From assembly GCF_950295315.1 (NCBI RefSeq), contig NC_080170.1, positions 92,178,054 to 92,242,053 of the forward strand: a stretch of 64,000 nucleotides of DNA, in the 5' to 3' direction. Shown here in pieces: positions 23,985 through 34,689 of this stretch (the first letter of the stretch is position 1; each line of letters starts with the position of its first letter). The translations under genes and the position numbers were made by a program. Origin of the DNA: Erinaceus europaeus (lineage: Eukaryota; Chordata; Mammalia; Eulipotyphla; Erinaceidae). Under the pieces are notes generated by a model. It saw only the letters and a list, made by a program, of their open reading frames with translations, searched no databases and was not told the origin of the DNA.

Positions 23985-24228
23985 ATTTATTGCCACCAGG
24001 TTGTTAATCCACCCAACCCAGCAACCATTTATTTACTTATTCTTTTTAAATTTATTTGATAGGAAATTGAGAAGGGAGGGAGAGGTAGAGAGGATGATGG
24101 AAATACACCTGCAGATCTGCTCTTCACCACTTGTTAAGCATCCCGCCTAATGTGAAGAGCAGGGACTCAAACCCTGATCCTTGTGCATGGTAACATGTGT
24201 GCTCAATCGAACTGGATGCACTGCTGCC
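23985..24228 (-). mobile_element. Old tRNA-derived SINE, antisense
   Basis: Left end TTATTGCCACCAGG plus a T-rich stretch. Body CACCTGCAGATCTGCTCTTCACC and B-box region GGACTCAAACCCTGATCC match an antisense SINE with clear divergence. Confidence 0.75.
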
Positions 24229-24250
24229 TATCTATCATCCATCTACCTAC

Positions 24251-24291
<41 letters not shown>

Positions 24292-24410
24292 ATCTATCCA
24301 CCTAATCTATATCTATCAATCTATGCAACCTGTATCTATCATCTATCTAATCTATTATCTATCATTTACCTATTATCTATCTTCTATCACTTACTCTTAT
24401 CTCTATCTCT
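24229..24410 (+). repeat. (CTAT)n / (TATC)n microsatellite
   Basis: About ten perfect CTAT units at ~24248-24291, flanked by degenerate units up to ~24410. Long open frames here are repeat artefacts (LSIYLSIYLS). Confidence 0.95.
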
Positions 24411-24945
24411 CCTTCCTTATCCAATTCCAATATCACTTTATTCATACCATGTTTATTTGCATATTTTTGTTGTCACAGGTTACATTTCCACATTTCCTCA
24501 AGATGTATATAAGTGTATTCATTCTTCACCAGACTATCAACTTATTCTATCTACCACATGGACTTAGGTCCCTAACCTCCCCCTTAGTAACCCTCTCTTC
24601 CCCATTCTCTGTCCCAGGATCTGCTCCTACTAAAGCTTTTAATTGGGAACTTGTTTTTACTGAAAATACTTTGCTCATGTACTTCTTCAGTTTTTCCATA
24701 ACCCTCCCCAAGCCTATTTGTTAAGTTCCTAGAATAAAAAGATGATTTTATAAGATCTCTTCAACTTCTATTGTGGTTTTTACATTTATCAAAGACTTGT
24801 TCTTCTAACATTTTATTTCAGTATCAATGCTAACTTAATTTCAAGCTTTCTTTCTACAAGACTTTTTTTACAATGAAAGTTTGCATTGGCATTCCAGAAG
24901 TTAGTGCTACAAATGAATAACTTGGAGATACAACTAAGATATCGT
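24411..24945. other. Unassigned
   Basis: AT-rich. Bases 24420-24720 have the flavour of an old antisense L1 3' region (CCCCTTAGTAACCCTC, CCATAACCCTCCCCAAGCC), but the match is too weak to call. Confidence 0.35.
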
Positions 24946-24947
24946 AC

Positions 24948-25085
24948 ACTGGACTGGGAAATGACCTTCTATACATGAGATATTGAGTTCCACCCCCAGC
25001 ATCCCGAGTGTCAGAGTAGTGTTCTGGTGCACTCTCTCCCTTCTGTCAATGAATATTATTATTATTATCATTATTATTATTTTCA
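24948..25085 (+). mobile_element. Old SINE with (ATT)n tail
   Basis: ACTGGACTGGGAAATGACC, then ATTGAGTTCCACCCCCAGC (B-box region), GGTGCACTCTCTCCCTTCTGTC and a tail of ATT repeats (25053-25081). Confidence 0.6.
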
Positions 25086-25674
25086 CTTTTGAGGCTTTGG
25101 AGGTTTCGGAGAAGCATTCTTTGTGATATCATTGCTTTTATTTGTTGTTTTTAAATTCTTATGTATAACAATTGAAACCCTGATCACAATTTGTTTTGAC
25201 ATGATAACACTATTTTCTAGTAAATAAGGTTATAGATATGAACTACATTGTTAAACTAAACATTAGTTTAAGGCCATCATGAACTAGGAGTTAGTGAAAG
25301 ATGACTTGCATTGAATTCTTGACTTTAAGTTTTAATTTTCCTATTTATATGAATTCTACCCTAGGCAGGTTTTACTTTTGGTTTCAGCAATTATCAAGTT
25401 CCATGAAATACTTATTAAATACTGAAAGCATCTAAAGAATAAATCATTTAATTCCTTTGATGTATATCTACCAAGCAGGGAAAAACATATTTCTTTGTGG
25501 TGCTTGTGATTTTTTTTTTGAAATTTCATGGCTCTGTAACGTGAAAGTTTGGCTGTATTAAATAGCTTCATATTATAACTTAAGTTAGTACTAAAGTTTT
25601 GCAATTCTGGCATTGCAAAAACACAGATGGACTACAGAGTCTCAAAAACTTTAACATTTTCTGACCTTCTGTGA
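25086..25674. other. AT-rich DNA, nothing recognised
   Basis: No supported feature. Confidence 0.5.
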
Positions 25675-25850
25675 TTGAAAGCAAATTGGATTAGAATCCA
25701 GAATACGTGGGTTCTAGTCTTGGCTGTTTCACTACCCAGCTGTGAAATTTTGGACAAGTTAATTTTCTTCTATAAAGCAAATGTTACTTCTTCATAAGAT
25801 AAAAAAGTTAGGCTATAGAAATTCACAGGTCCCTTTCTGTTTAGTCTTAC
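25675..25850 (+). mobile_element. MIR-type fragment
   Basis: Shows the MIR layout: GTGGGTTCTAGTCTTGGCTG, then CCAGCTGTGAAATTTTGGAC-AAGTTAATTTTCTTC, and AGGTCCCTTTCTG. These correspond to the conserved MIR core (tRNA-like head, CTGTGTGACCTTGGGCAAGT, AAGGTCCCTT). Confidence 0.65.
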
Positions 25851-25884
25851 ATTATTCAAGTTATATCTGATTGAAATTTTACTT

Positions 25885-26015
25885 GTTAGTCAAACTAGCT
25901 TGGAAAAATCTTTCTCTTCCTCAGTCTTACTGCTGGTAATATGGATATAAATGACACATTGTGAAGAATAAATGAATCAAAGACAAATTTAGTACATACT
26001 TGGTGTCCAATAAAA
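25885..26015 (+). mobile_element. Second MIR-type fragment
   Basis: TTCCTCAGTCTTACTGCTGGTAATATGGATA, then GTGAAGAATAAATGAATC and TACTTGGTGTCCAATAAAA follow the 3' half of MIR (CTCAGTTTCCTCATCTGTAAAATGGG... GGATTAAATGA). Confidence 0.55.
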
Positions 26016-26140
26016 TCTATTTATTATTATTGTCAGTCCAAGTCTAGAAAATCAAGCCTTCAATTTGAGTTAAACTAATTGCATTTGAGATCTATTACCT
26101 ATTGGCCTGGCAACCACATTAAAAAAAAAAGTAACTTATT

Positions 26141-26493
26141 GGGGTCGGGCGGTGGCAGTGCAGTGGGTTAAGTGCATGTGGCGCAAAGCGCAGGGACAGG
26201 CATAAGGATCCTGGTTCGAGCCCCTGGCTCCCCACCTGCAGGGAAGTCACTTCGCAGGCGGTGAGGCAAGTCTGCAGGTGTCTATCTTTCTCTCTCCCCT
26301 CTGTCTTCTCCTCTCTCCATTTCTCTCTGTCCTATCCAACAACGAACAACATCAACAATGGCAATAATAATAACCACAAGGAGGCTACAACAACAAGGGC
26401 AACAAAAAGGGGGGAAAATGGCCTCCAGGAGCTGTGGATTCATGGTGCAAGCACCGAGCCCAGCAATAACCCTGGAGGGAAAAAAAAAAAAAG
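26141..26493 (+). mobile_element. Young SINE, full length
   Basis: GGGGTCGGGCGGTGGCAGTG head, A-box region GTGGGTTAAGTGCATG, B-box CTGGTTCGAGCCCCTGG, CT-rich body, CAACAACGAACAACATCAAC, and the distal GGCCTCCAGGAGC...CCTGGAGG module before the A tail. The target duplication AAAAAGTAACTTATT stands at 26126-26140 and 26494-26508. This is the best sense reference copy in the window. Confidence 0.95.
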
Positions 26494-26508
26494 AAAAAGT
26501 AACTTATT

Positions 26509-27118
26509 TTTTGAGAAAAAAGTGCTACTCTTTCCAATGTCTACCATTTAATATCAAGATCAACTAATAACAAACCAGAAAAAAGCTGATTTTTTAGGAG
26601 GCCATGTAATGTACAGGTGAAGAAATAGTGACATCACTTCATTTGTGCTGTCAGTATCCTATAGCACACTGGAATGCAATGGAATACATGTAATTGCAGA
26701 AGAAGTTATGAGGGGATAGTTAGAAGCACAAATTGTTCTGTAAATTTTGTAAGTTCCATACTAAATGTGTTGACACTGTTAGCTTAAGATTAAGACTCAA
26801 TTTGTCTCTATTTAAAATTAGGAATCTATCAATTTCTTAATGAGAAAATCCAACTATCAACTTATAAATTTTTAAATGTATCTACTTTTGAGACAGTGTT
26901 GGTTTTCAAGACTATGTTTATATTAGGGAAGTACAAATGTACTTCTCTTCAAAATTTGTTACCACAGTTCCTGGCACCACTATAAATCGGAGATGGGTAG
27001 TGATTTTGATTAGAAAAGATTTTGACAGATTGTTATTACAGCACAGTAATTATCAAGTATGAACTTAGGGTATTACTTGTCCATAAATGGTTCTTAAAAA
27101 TTAACAAAATAAAATAAT
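26509..27118. other. AT-rich DNA, nothing recognised
   Basis: No supported feature. Confidence 0.5.
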
Positions 27119-27164
27119 CCTCTCTCTCTTTCTCTCTACATGTGTGTGTGTGTGTGTGTGTGTA
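27119..27164 (+). repeat. (TC)n(TG)n microsatellite
   Basis: CTCTCTCTTTCTCTCT followed by eleven or so TG units (about 27142-27163). Confidence 0.95.
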
Positions 27165-27244
27165 GACAAGCTCTATTCAGTAAAAGCAAGTAGTTTACAA
27201 TGATTAACCTTTTTCAGCGTTCTAGAGTTCATTAAATACCCCCT

Positions 27245-27412
27245 CTCTCATATGTAATAAATTAAAAAAAATCTATTTTGGTGGGTAGAATTGTGGTGGT
27301 AGCCATAAAAAATAAGGTAATATTCAGTTGTTGTGGCAATCAGATGCAAGAGGAGTCCAGGTTCAAGAATTGTTCTTGCTGGGGAAAACGATGTAATGGT
27401 TATGCAAAAGAC
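27245..27412 (-). repeat. Inverted duplication, arm 1
   Basis: Reverse complement of 28190-28352 with roughly 10-15% divergence by eye. Shared landmarks include GTAGCCATAAAAAATAAGGTA and GTTCTTGCTGGGGA. The arm covers part of two SINEs and the unique-looking sequence between them. Confidence 0.8.
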
Positions 27413-27477
27413 TCATATCTGGGTCTCTGAGGCCCAGATATGAAAAAAGGTTTATACCATCTTGGCATCAAGTTCAA

Positions 27478-27508
27478 ATTTATTTATTTATTTATTTATT
27501 TTTATATC
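27478..27508 (+). repeat. (TTTA)n repeat
   Basis: About seven TTTA units following TTCAAA. Confidence 0.9.
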
Positions 27509-27509
27509 T

Positions 27510-28060
27510 ATTTTCCCAATCACACAAACACACTATTATGTTAAAGGCTGCCTTTCACTTGGACTACGCCTTTCCTGGATAGTTGTGTTTCTTTTCCTGA
27601 AGCTTTAGCCCTTTCTTCTTTCTTTCATTCCATTTTTATTTTATTGGTGGGTTAATAGTTTACCACATAGTTATTGAAATATAGGTGCATCTATACTCCA
27701 AGATCCTTTCAAAACCTTCCCAACCCACCATCTGTTTGTTTCACTTTATTCTTCTCCTTCTTCCTCTTAATGTTTCCATAGCACTGGTCCTCTCTGGCTT
27801 CTGGTGATATTCAGATTTGAACCTTGCAATATTTTTTGTGTAACCATTATTCTGTTTCCCTGACTCCAAGCTTTGTACTTGTATGACTTATCTTTTAAAG
27901 TATCCTGCATAAATTTTAAAAACCAGATGTTTTCTTGATTGGAGGTATGTTGACTCTCTCTCAGAAAAGTTTGTAAGGCATCATGGAAAACAAATGTCTC
28001 ATTGCTCTGGTATGAGGATAATAAAGAAAGAGGCTAGAGTCAAAAACAGAATAAAGGGAC
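27510..28060. other. Unassigned AT-rich DNA
   Basis: Possible decayed antisense SINE/L1 3' sequence near 27630-27860 (ATTGGTGGGTTAATAGTTTACC resembles an L1 3' end; TGGTGATATTCAGATTTGAACC resembles a SINE), not strong enough to annotate separately. Confidence 0.35.
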
Positions 28061-28071
28061 AGTGCTTGAGT

Positions 28072-28197
28072 ATTTTATTTATTTTAATGAGGGAGAGATA
28101 CAGAATGAGAGAAAAAGAGATATAAAAGCACTATTCTGGCTTATGGTGATGCTAGGGATTGAATGTGGAACCTCAGATATGAAAGTCTTTTGCATAA
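28072..28197 (-). mobile_element. Old SINE, antisense (GGGGAGACAGTATAATGG type)
   Basis: Minus strand GCTGGGGAGACAGTATAATGG, TTATGCAAAAGACTTTCATA, TCAATCCCTAGCATCACC and CTCTGTATCTCTCCC tail. This is a distinct older SINE group that recurs at 41575-41720. Confidence 0.75.
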
Positions 28198-28352
28198 CCA
28201 TTATACTGTCTCCCCAGCAAGAACAGTGCTTGAACCCTGACTCCCCTTGCGTCCTGTTGCCACAACAATTAAATACTACCTTATTTTTTATGGCTACCAC
28301 TACCATTCTACCCATCAAAATAGATTTTTAAAATTTATTACATATGGGAAAG
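28190..28352 (+). repeat. Inverted duplication, arm 2
   Basis: Partner of 27245-27412. The right part runs into the SINE at 28330-28487, so the arms cover SINE plus non-SINE DNA. Confidence 0.8.
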
Positions 28353-28487
28353 AGAAGGGGATATTCCACGTGAGACAGACAGGTGAGAGAGAAGTCAGAG
28401 GACCACTTTTGTACATGCAGTTCCAGGGATCAAACCGGGAACTTAACACTTGAAATACTGGTGCTCTACAAGTTGAGTTACTTCCTC
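28330..28487 (-). mobile_element. Old SINE forming the left direct repeat of L1-C
   Basis: Antisense SINE (minus strand GAGGAAGTAACTCAACTTGT, GGTTTGATCCCTGGAACTGC). Essentially the whole of 28325-28487 is repeated at 30761-30919 on the other side of L1-C. Confidence 0.85.
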
Positions 28488-30760
28488 CACTGGATCAAAG
28501 ACCTGGATGTTAGAACAGAAACAATCAAATACTTAGAGGAAAACATTGGTAAAACACTTTCCCACCTATACCTCAAGGACATCTTTGATGAAATAAACCC
28601 AATTGCAAAGAAGACTAAAGCAAAAACAAACCACTGGGACTACATCAAATTGAAAAGCTTCTGCACATCCAAAGAAACTATCAAACAAAGATATCCTTCA
28701 CAGAATGGGAGAGGATCTTCACATGCCATACATCAGACAAGAAACTAATCACCAAAATATATAAAGAGCTCAGCAAACTTAGCACCAAAAAAGCAAGTGA
28801 CCCCATAAAAAATGGGCAGAGGATATGAACAAAACAATCACCTCAAAGGAGATACAAAAGGCTAACAAACATATGAAAAACTGCTCTAGGTCACTGATTG
28901 TCAGAGAAATGCAAATTAAGACAACATTGAGATACCACCTCACTCCTATAAGAATGGCATACATCAAAGGGGACAGCAGCAACAATTGCTAGAGAGGCTG
29001 TGGGGAAAGAGGAACCCTTTTACATTGCTGGTGGGAATATAAATTGGTACAGCCTCTGTGGAGAGCAGTCTGGAAAACTCTCAGAAGGCTAGACATGGAC
29101 CTTCTATATGATCCAGTATTCCTCTCCTGGGGTTATACCCCAAGGACTCCATAACACCCAACCAAAAAGAGGTGTGTACTCCTATGTTCATAATTCATAA
29201 TAGCTAAAACCTGGAAGCAACCCAGGTGCCCAACAACAGATGAGTGGCTGAGAAAGCTGTGGTATATATACACAATGGCATACTATACAGCTATCAAGAA
29301 CAATGAATCCACCTTCTCTGACCCACCTTGGACAGAGCTAGAAGGAATTATGTTAAGTGAGCTAAGTCAGAAAGATAAAGATGAGTATGGGATGATCCCA
29401 CTCATCAACAGAAGTTGAGAAAGAAGATCTGAAAGGGAAACTCAAAGCAGGATCTGACTAAATTGAAAATAGGGCACCAAAGTAAAAACCCTGTGGTGAG
29501 GTTTTTACTTCCTTGGCCGGTGGGGGGTGGGGGTGGGGGTGGGTGGGTGGGATGGGACACAGTCTTTTGGTGTTGGGAATGGTGTTTATGTACACTCCTA
29601 GTAAAGTGTAGTCTTATAAATCACTAGTTAATTAATATGAGGGGGAAAATTAATTGTATGTCTCGAAGTTTTTAAAACACAGACTGAGTCTTCTTAATAT
29701 ATAGACTGTGTATTTGATATGTGGACTCTCTCAAAGGCCTAGACCAAGTAGATCAGAAGCAACCGGTGGCACAACTATATACAAGATACTGGGTACTATA
29801 CAGCAAACCCTAACAAAAGGACTTTTCAAAGTTAACCCAATTACCAAATAATGTGATGATAACAATAACTATCCATTGTGTTTTTGAACCCTAAGACAGC
29901 AGGAACCTCACATCTCCACTATAGAGCCTATATTTCCCCCCAGTCCTGGGACCTTAGGATAGGGCCCACTTTTCTGCATGTCTCTACCAATCCGTATCAA
30001 ATAATATTGCATCTGCCGATCGCAACCTAATCAATGCAACGATTGCCACTTCAACATGCTTCAGCTCAGACTGTGTCCAGAAACTTCAGGTTTGACAAAC
30101 CTTCAGCTTCATTACTTGGGTGAGACCTTTCTTTTTTAGTATTCTCTAATTCCATCCCAGGTGGTTCACTTTCTAACAAAGTCCCAAAACCTAGATATAG
30201 ACCAGGTTCTGTGAGAGAGAGCATATGTTCACACGTATCCATAAACTAGTGCAAAATATATACCTGATAGCAAAAGTACACTAGAGTTTGCAGTGAGTAA
30301 CCCCCCCTCCCCCAACACTTCCTCTCCACTATTCCAACCTTTGGGTCCATGATTGCTCAACAATTTGTTTGGCTCTGTATGTTAACTCCCTTTTCAGCCA
30401 CCAGGTGTCAGATACCATCAGGATGCTGGCCAGGCTTCGCTGGACTGAAGACCCCACCAATATGTCATGGAGCTCTGCTTCCCCAGAGACCCACCCTACT
30501 AGGGAAAGAGAGAGGCAGACTGGGAGTATGGACCGACCAGTCAACATCCATGTTCAGCGGGGAAGCAATTACAGAAGCCAGACCTTCCACCTTCTGCAAC
30601 CCACAACGACCCTGGGTCCATACTCCCAGAGGGATAGAGAATGGGAAAGCTATCAGGGGAGGGGGTGGGATATGGAGATTGGGTGGTGGGAATTGTGTGG
30701 AGTTGTACCTCTCTTATCATATGGTTTTGTTAATTTATCCTTTCTTAAATAAAAAATAAA
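28488..30760 (+). mobile_element. L1-C: 5'-truncated L1 flanked by ~160-bp direct repeats
   Basis: Starts inside ORF2 ([18 protein letters not shown]), runs through the ORF2 end (~29417) and the long 3' UTR to AAATAAAAAATAAATTTT. The ORF2 part is broken by several indels and stops (for example near 28690, 28990 and 29118). It contains a G-rich stretch at 29518-29555. The flanking direct repeats (28325-28487, 30761-30919) behave as an exceptionally long target duplication. Confidence 0.9.
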
Positions 30761-30919
30761 TTTTAAAAATTTATTACATATGAGAGAAGGGGATGTTCCA
30801 CGTGAGACTGACAGGTGAGAGAGAAGTCAGAGGACCACTTTTGTACATGCAGTTCCAGGGATCAAACCGGGACTCTAACACTTGAAATACTGGTGCTGTA
30901 CAAGTTGAGTTACTTCCTC
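30761..30919 (-). repeat. Right direct repeat of L1-C (second SINE copy)
   Basis: TTTATTACATATG...GAGAAGGGGAT, ATTCCACGTGAGAC-like sequence and ACTTGAAATACTGGTGCTGTACAAG match 28325-28487 with a handful of substitutions and a ~4-base indel. Beyond CTTCCTC the flanks differ. Confidence 0.85.
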
Positions 30920-30929
30920 AGCTGCCAAA

Positions 30930-31895
30930 AAATATTCTTATAAATCTCAATTGCTCATTTTGGAGAGATTGAAGATAAAAATACATTTTGGGAGACACCA
31001 CTGTGAAGTCTTTGTTACTAAAACAATTATAATGATAACAGGATGCTTATCTTTAGCTCACGATGTAGTTGTGCCGATATTTTGCCTCTTAGAACTTTTG
31101 AACTCTAATCACTTTGGACAAAGCTATGGCAAGCATCTTTATTGACCCCTGATCTCTGAGGTCATCCTGAATCTTTTAGAATGCCTAATTGAATGATCTC
31201 TGAGAAGAATGCAGTGATGAATTATCTGAAGATCACAGCTGGCTCATGCATAATTGCCTCTTGAATTTGAAGGACATTTAAACATATTAAAGCTGCCAGA
31301 TGGTATGTAGTTCATACTGATATGCAGTGGGATCATTGGAGACAGAAATACTGGTTGTTTCCTGCCTACAATGGTAGTGGGTGTGTGGAGCTGTAAATGG
31401 GCTTAAGCATCTTCTAAAAATTTCCACAATTTAATGTCTAAGGAAAAATCTAATCATTTTACCACCATAAATTAAAACACTTTACTTTTTATTCTTGTTC
31501 AAATGCACTCAGTGATGTTCATTCAGGATTTGGGCATGAGATTTGAATATCACAATGCTGACTGACAACATTTGGAGATGACATATGGTGATGGAAGAAA
31601 AAGATTCTAGTGCACATAATGGTTAAGTAGATAGAAATGCTTTGCTGACAAGGTAGGGGTGACAGAAATGAAGTCATACCATGCTGATTTCCCATAAGTA
31701 CCTGCACATACTTCTTTGTAACACAGAGTTTTATGGAGTCCCTGGGTGGATTTAACATAATACTATTAAGCCAGGTGGGAAGATCAATTACTGAAGTCCC
31801 TGGTGCTAAAATGACTCTCAACTGTTGTGGGCTATTGTAGAGCACTAGTAGGAAACAAGAAAGTGGTTTCTGACTTCAGTTGGGTTAGAGTAGAA
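30930..31895. other. AT-rich DNA, nothing recognised
   Basis: No supported gene. The 108-codon antisense frame at 31519-31845 has no recognisable domain. Confidence 0.5.
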
Positions 31896-31899
31896 TGTT

Positions 31900-32105
31900 T
31901 AGGGGCCAGGTGGTGGCACACCTGGTTTAGTGCACATATTACAATGTGCAGGGACCTGGGTTTGAGTACCTAGTCCCACCTGTAGGGGGAGAGCTTTGTG
32001 AGTAGTGAAGCAGTGCTGCAGGTGTCTCTCTGTCTCTCTCACTATCACCCCCACTCTTGATTTCTGGCTGTCTCTATTAAATAAATAAAGAAAATTAAAA
32101 AAAAA
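31900..32105 (+). mobile_element. SINE, short form
   Basis: AGGGGCCAGGTGGTGGCACA head, GGGTTTGAGTACCTAGTCCC B-box region, GAAGCAGTGCTGCAGGTGTC, CT body and an AAATAAATAAAG tail. Confidence 0.85.
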
Positions 32106-32109
32106 AGAA

Positions 32110-32458
32110 AATGGGAGTTGGGCGGTCATACAGTGGGTTAAGCACACATGGCACAAAGTGCAAGGACCAGTGAAAGGATCCCGGTTCCAGCCCCAGGCTC
32201 CCCACCTTCAGGGGTGTCGCTTCACAGGTGGTGAAGAAGGTCTGCAGGTGTCTGTCTTTCTCTTCCCCTCCCTGTCTTCCCCTCCTTTCTCCATTTCTCT
32301 CTGACTTATCCAACAACAACAACAGCAATAAAAACAATAATAACTACAACAATGATATGACAACCAGGGTAACAAAAGGAGAAAAAAATAGCCTCTAGGA
32401 GCAGTGGATTCATGGTGCAGGCACCAAGCCCCAGCAACCCTGGGGGAAAAAAAAAAGT
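32110..32458 (+). mobile_element. SINE, long form, adjacent in tandem
   Basis: GGGAGTTGGGCGGTCATACA head, ATCCCGGTTCCAGCCCC B-box region, CT body, CAACAACAACAGCAATAAA and the distal AGCCTCTAGGAGCAGTGG module, ending in GGGGGAAAAAAAAAA. It lies directly after the A tail of the previous SINE. Confidence 0.88.
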
Positions 32459-32619
32459 TTACAAATTGGGTTTTGATATTATCATGACTTTGCTATTATC
32501 AATGCCTCTAGTCCCCCACAAATAGCTCAATTGTGTGTAAAACTGTAAGTTACTTAAAAAATTAAATGAAAATGAGGTTAGACAATAAAATGCCCTACAG
32601 TCTTTCACATTCAGAAGTA

Positions 32620-32735
32620 CTTAGGTGATGGGATATGGAGTTTTGGTGATGGGAACTGTGTAGAATTGTACCCCTCTTATCCTATGGTCTTGTCGGTGTT
32701 TCCATTTTATAAATAAAATTTTTTTAAAAAGGTGA
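32620..32735 (+). mobile_element. 5'-truncated L1 3' end
   Basis: TGATGGGATATGGAG...GGGAACTGTGTAGAATTGTACCCCTCTTATCCTATGGTCTTGT is the terminal ~100 bases of the L1 3' UTR, with an older spelling than L1-A. Confidence 0.82.
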
Positions 32736-32799
32736 TGTAAATTTATAATGCTTCCTGGGTAATAGGATTAGTTGTACCTATTTGGCCTCGAGGACTGGA

Positions 32800-32835
32800 G
32801 GTTGTGCTTGTGTGTGTGCACGTGTGTGCGCGTGC

Positions 32836-32881
<46 letters not shown>

Positions 32882-32960
32882 TTGTGAGAGAGGAAAGAGA
32901 GAGAGGAAGAGGGAGAAGAAGAGGGAGACGGAAAGGGAGGGGAGAGGAAAAGAGAAAACA
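32800..32960 (+). repeat. (TG)n followed by (GA)-rich tract
   Basis: TG/CG-type dinucleotide repeats at 32806-32882, then a purine-rich tract GAGAGAGGAAAGAGAG... to ~32955. Open frames here on both strands are artefacts. Confidence 0.95.
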
Positions 32961-33980
32961 CATGTATGAGGAGCTTTTAGATGGAAAAGGGAATTGATTT
33001 ATTATGCTTTGCTTCAGTGAGCACAATACCAATTGGAAGCTGATGGAGATCTCAAAGGCAAATTCATGTCCCATTTTTAGGAAATGTTTAAGATCAAGGA
33101 AATATTTTATGCAATTTCTTTGCTTGTTTTGTTTAAAACCTTAATTCTACTTAATTATGCACATTTTCTTAAATAATGAGACAGAATATTGAATAAATAG
33201 ATTAATAAATAATCAACAAATAAAACACTCATTGTAGGACATTTTTTTTTACCATATTAGAAAAAAAATGCAATGGTATTACCAGTCATATGACAGTTTC
33301 TTTCAGCTGCAACATAATAAACCTATGACCGCAAAGACAGAGACATTGGTATTGTGCCCTTTGGCAGGTTTCAAATACTTAGCACTCTTTTTCATGCTTG
33401 TGTAAGATTTAAAGAAAGTCATTCTTATAAATTTATAGTATAGTGAAAAAAATATTTTCATCATAAAATGAATGAAAAGAAAATATGTAATGCCAAGATT
33501 TCCTCATGGATACATTGTTAATCTATGTTGCTTCTGCAAACAATGGAAGGATAAGACTGGCTTATCCAATTTTTCTCAACTGCTTAGATAGCAGCCACAA
33601 ACGATTATGCATAAAAATTTGAAGCCAGCTGTTTTATAGGAAATGTATTTTATACCAGCTCATTTATGTAGCAGATCAAAAAATGGAGGTGGAAAAAGCT
33701 GAAGGATTTGACCACCAGGAAGTGGCAACTAATCAGCAGCAAACACAGGAAATAGATTTCAGCTTAATGTCATTCAGGGTAATTTGCTATTCCCCAGAAT
33801 GTGCTCATGACGGTACATATTAAGGTTCGATCAAGTTATAGCTGGATACATACCTTTAAGGTTCATTTTAATAAGCATTTCATAAACCAATCAAGCTAAA
33901 TTCAAGTACCTTTTATAATTTCTGCTAATGAAAGATCTATTTTTTCCCCAATCCCTCATTTTTTAATAAAATCCTTAAAA
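32961..33980. other. AT-rich DNA, nothing recognised
   Basis: No supported feature. Confidence 0.5.
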
Positions 33981-33981
33981 C

Positions 33982-34264
33982 TTTTTTTTTTGATACCAGA
34001 ATTATTGCTGGGGCTTAGTGCCTGCATGACAACTCCACCACTCCCAGAGGTCTTGAAAACTTTTTTTCAATTTATTTATTTTATGATAGAGACAAAGAGA
34101 AATGGTAGGAGGCAAGAGGGATAGATAGAGAGAGAGAGAGAGAACGAGAGAGCTGTAGCTCTACTCCATTGCTCTATAACCTGTCTCCTTGCAGGTGAGG
34201 ATTGAACCCATGTTTTCATAAATGATAACCTGTGCACTTTACCACGGAAACCTCTACCTAACCC
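33982..34264 (-). mobile_element. SINE, antisense, diverged
   Basis: T-run, GATACCAGAATTATTGCTGG and the antisense module GTGCCTGCATGACAACTCCACCACTCCCAG; then ATTTATTTATTTTATGATAGAGACAAAGAGAAATGG and the antisense head near 34260. A (GA)n run lies at 34127-34143. Confidence 0.75.
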
Positions 34265-34284
34265 CTGGGTATATTCTATTCTAT

Positions 34285-34620
34285 TTTATTAATTTATTTT
34301 TAAAGAAAGGATAGGAGGAAGGAGGGAACAAGGAAAGAAGTAATGAAAGAAGGAAAGAAAGAGAAAGAAAGAAAGGAAGAAAGAGAGAAAGAAAGAAAGA
34401 GAGAAAGAAAGAAAAGGAAGGAAGGAAGGAAGGAAGGAAGGAAGGAAGAAAGAAAGAGAGAAAGAAAGAAAAATAGTAGCAAGGAGGAAAGGATGAAAGA
34501 AAGGCACCCACCACTCTTGTAGCAGTCCCTCATGCAGCTGGAGACCTGGGTTTGAGTCTGTCTTTGTGTGAGGTAACATGTGCTCTCTGTCTAGGCATTC
34601 ACCTCCTCCCTACAACACCC
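34285..34620 (-). mobile_element. SINE, antisense, with expanded purine tract
   Basis: The antisense head is at 34500-34620 (CTTGTAGCAGTCCCTCATGC, GAGACCTGGGTTTGAGTCTG). The CT-rich body has expanded into a ~195-base GAAA/GGAA tract (34306-34500). Confidence 0.65.
34306..34500 (+). repeat. (GGAA)n/(GAAA)n polypurine microsatellite
   Basis: Nearly pure purine for about 195 bases, including seven GGAA units at ~34417-34446. Three antisense open frames rich in Phe/Leu/Ser are products of the repeat. Confidence 0.95.
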
Positions 34621-34689
34621 ACCCCACCTCATTAGAATTGGTGCTCCATAGACCACTCACATAGTCCAAAGGAAAAAAAAAAAAAAAGA

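Noticed and set aside
24181..24724. Tyr/Ile/Ser-rich ORFs of 128 and 175 codons
   Set aside because: Start in the (CTAT)n microsatellite; no domain afterwards.
26141..26240. tRNA gene, suggested by A-box and B-box sequence in the SINEs
   Set aside because: Only tRNA-related SINE heads; the cloverleaf is not conserved and each is followed by SINE body and tail.
32743..32961. Histidine/threonine-rich and cysteine/valine-rich ORFs
   Set aside because: Translations of the (TG)n repeat.
34281..34579. Three overlapping Phe/Leu/Ser-rich ORFs resembling membrane proteins
   Set aside because: Translations of the GAAA/GGAA microsatellite on the minus strand.
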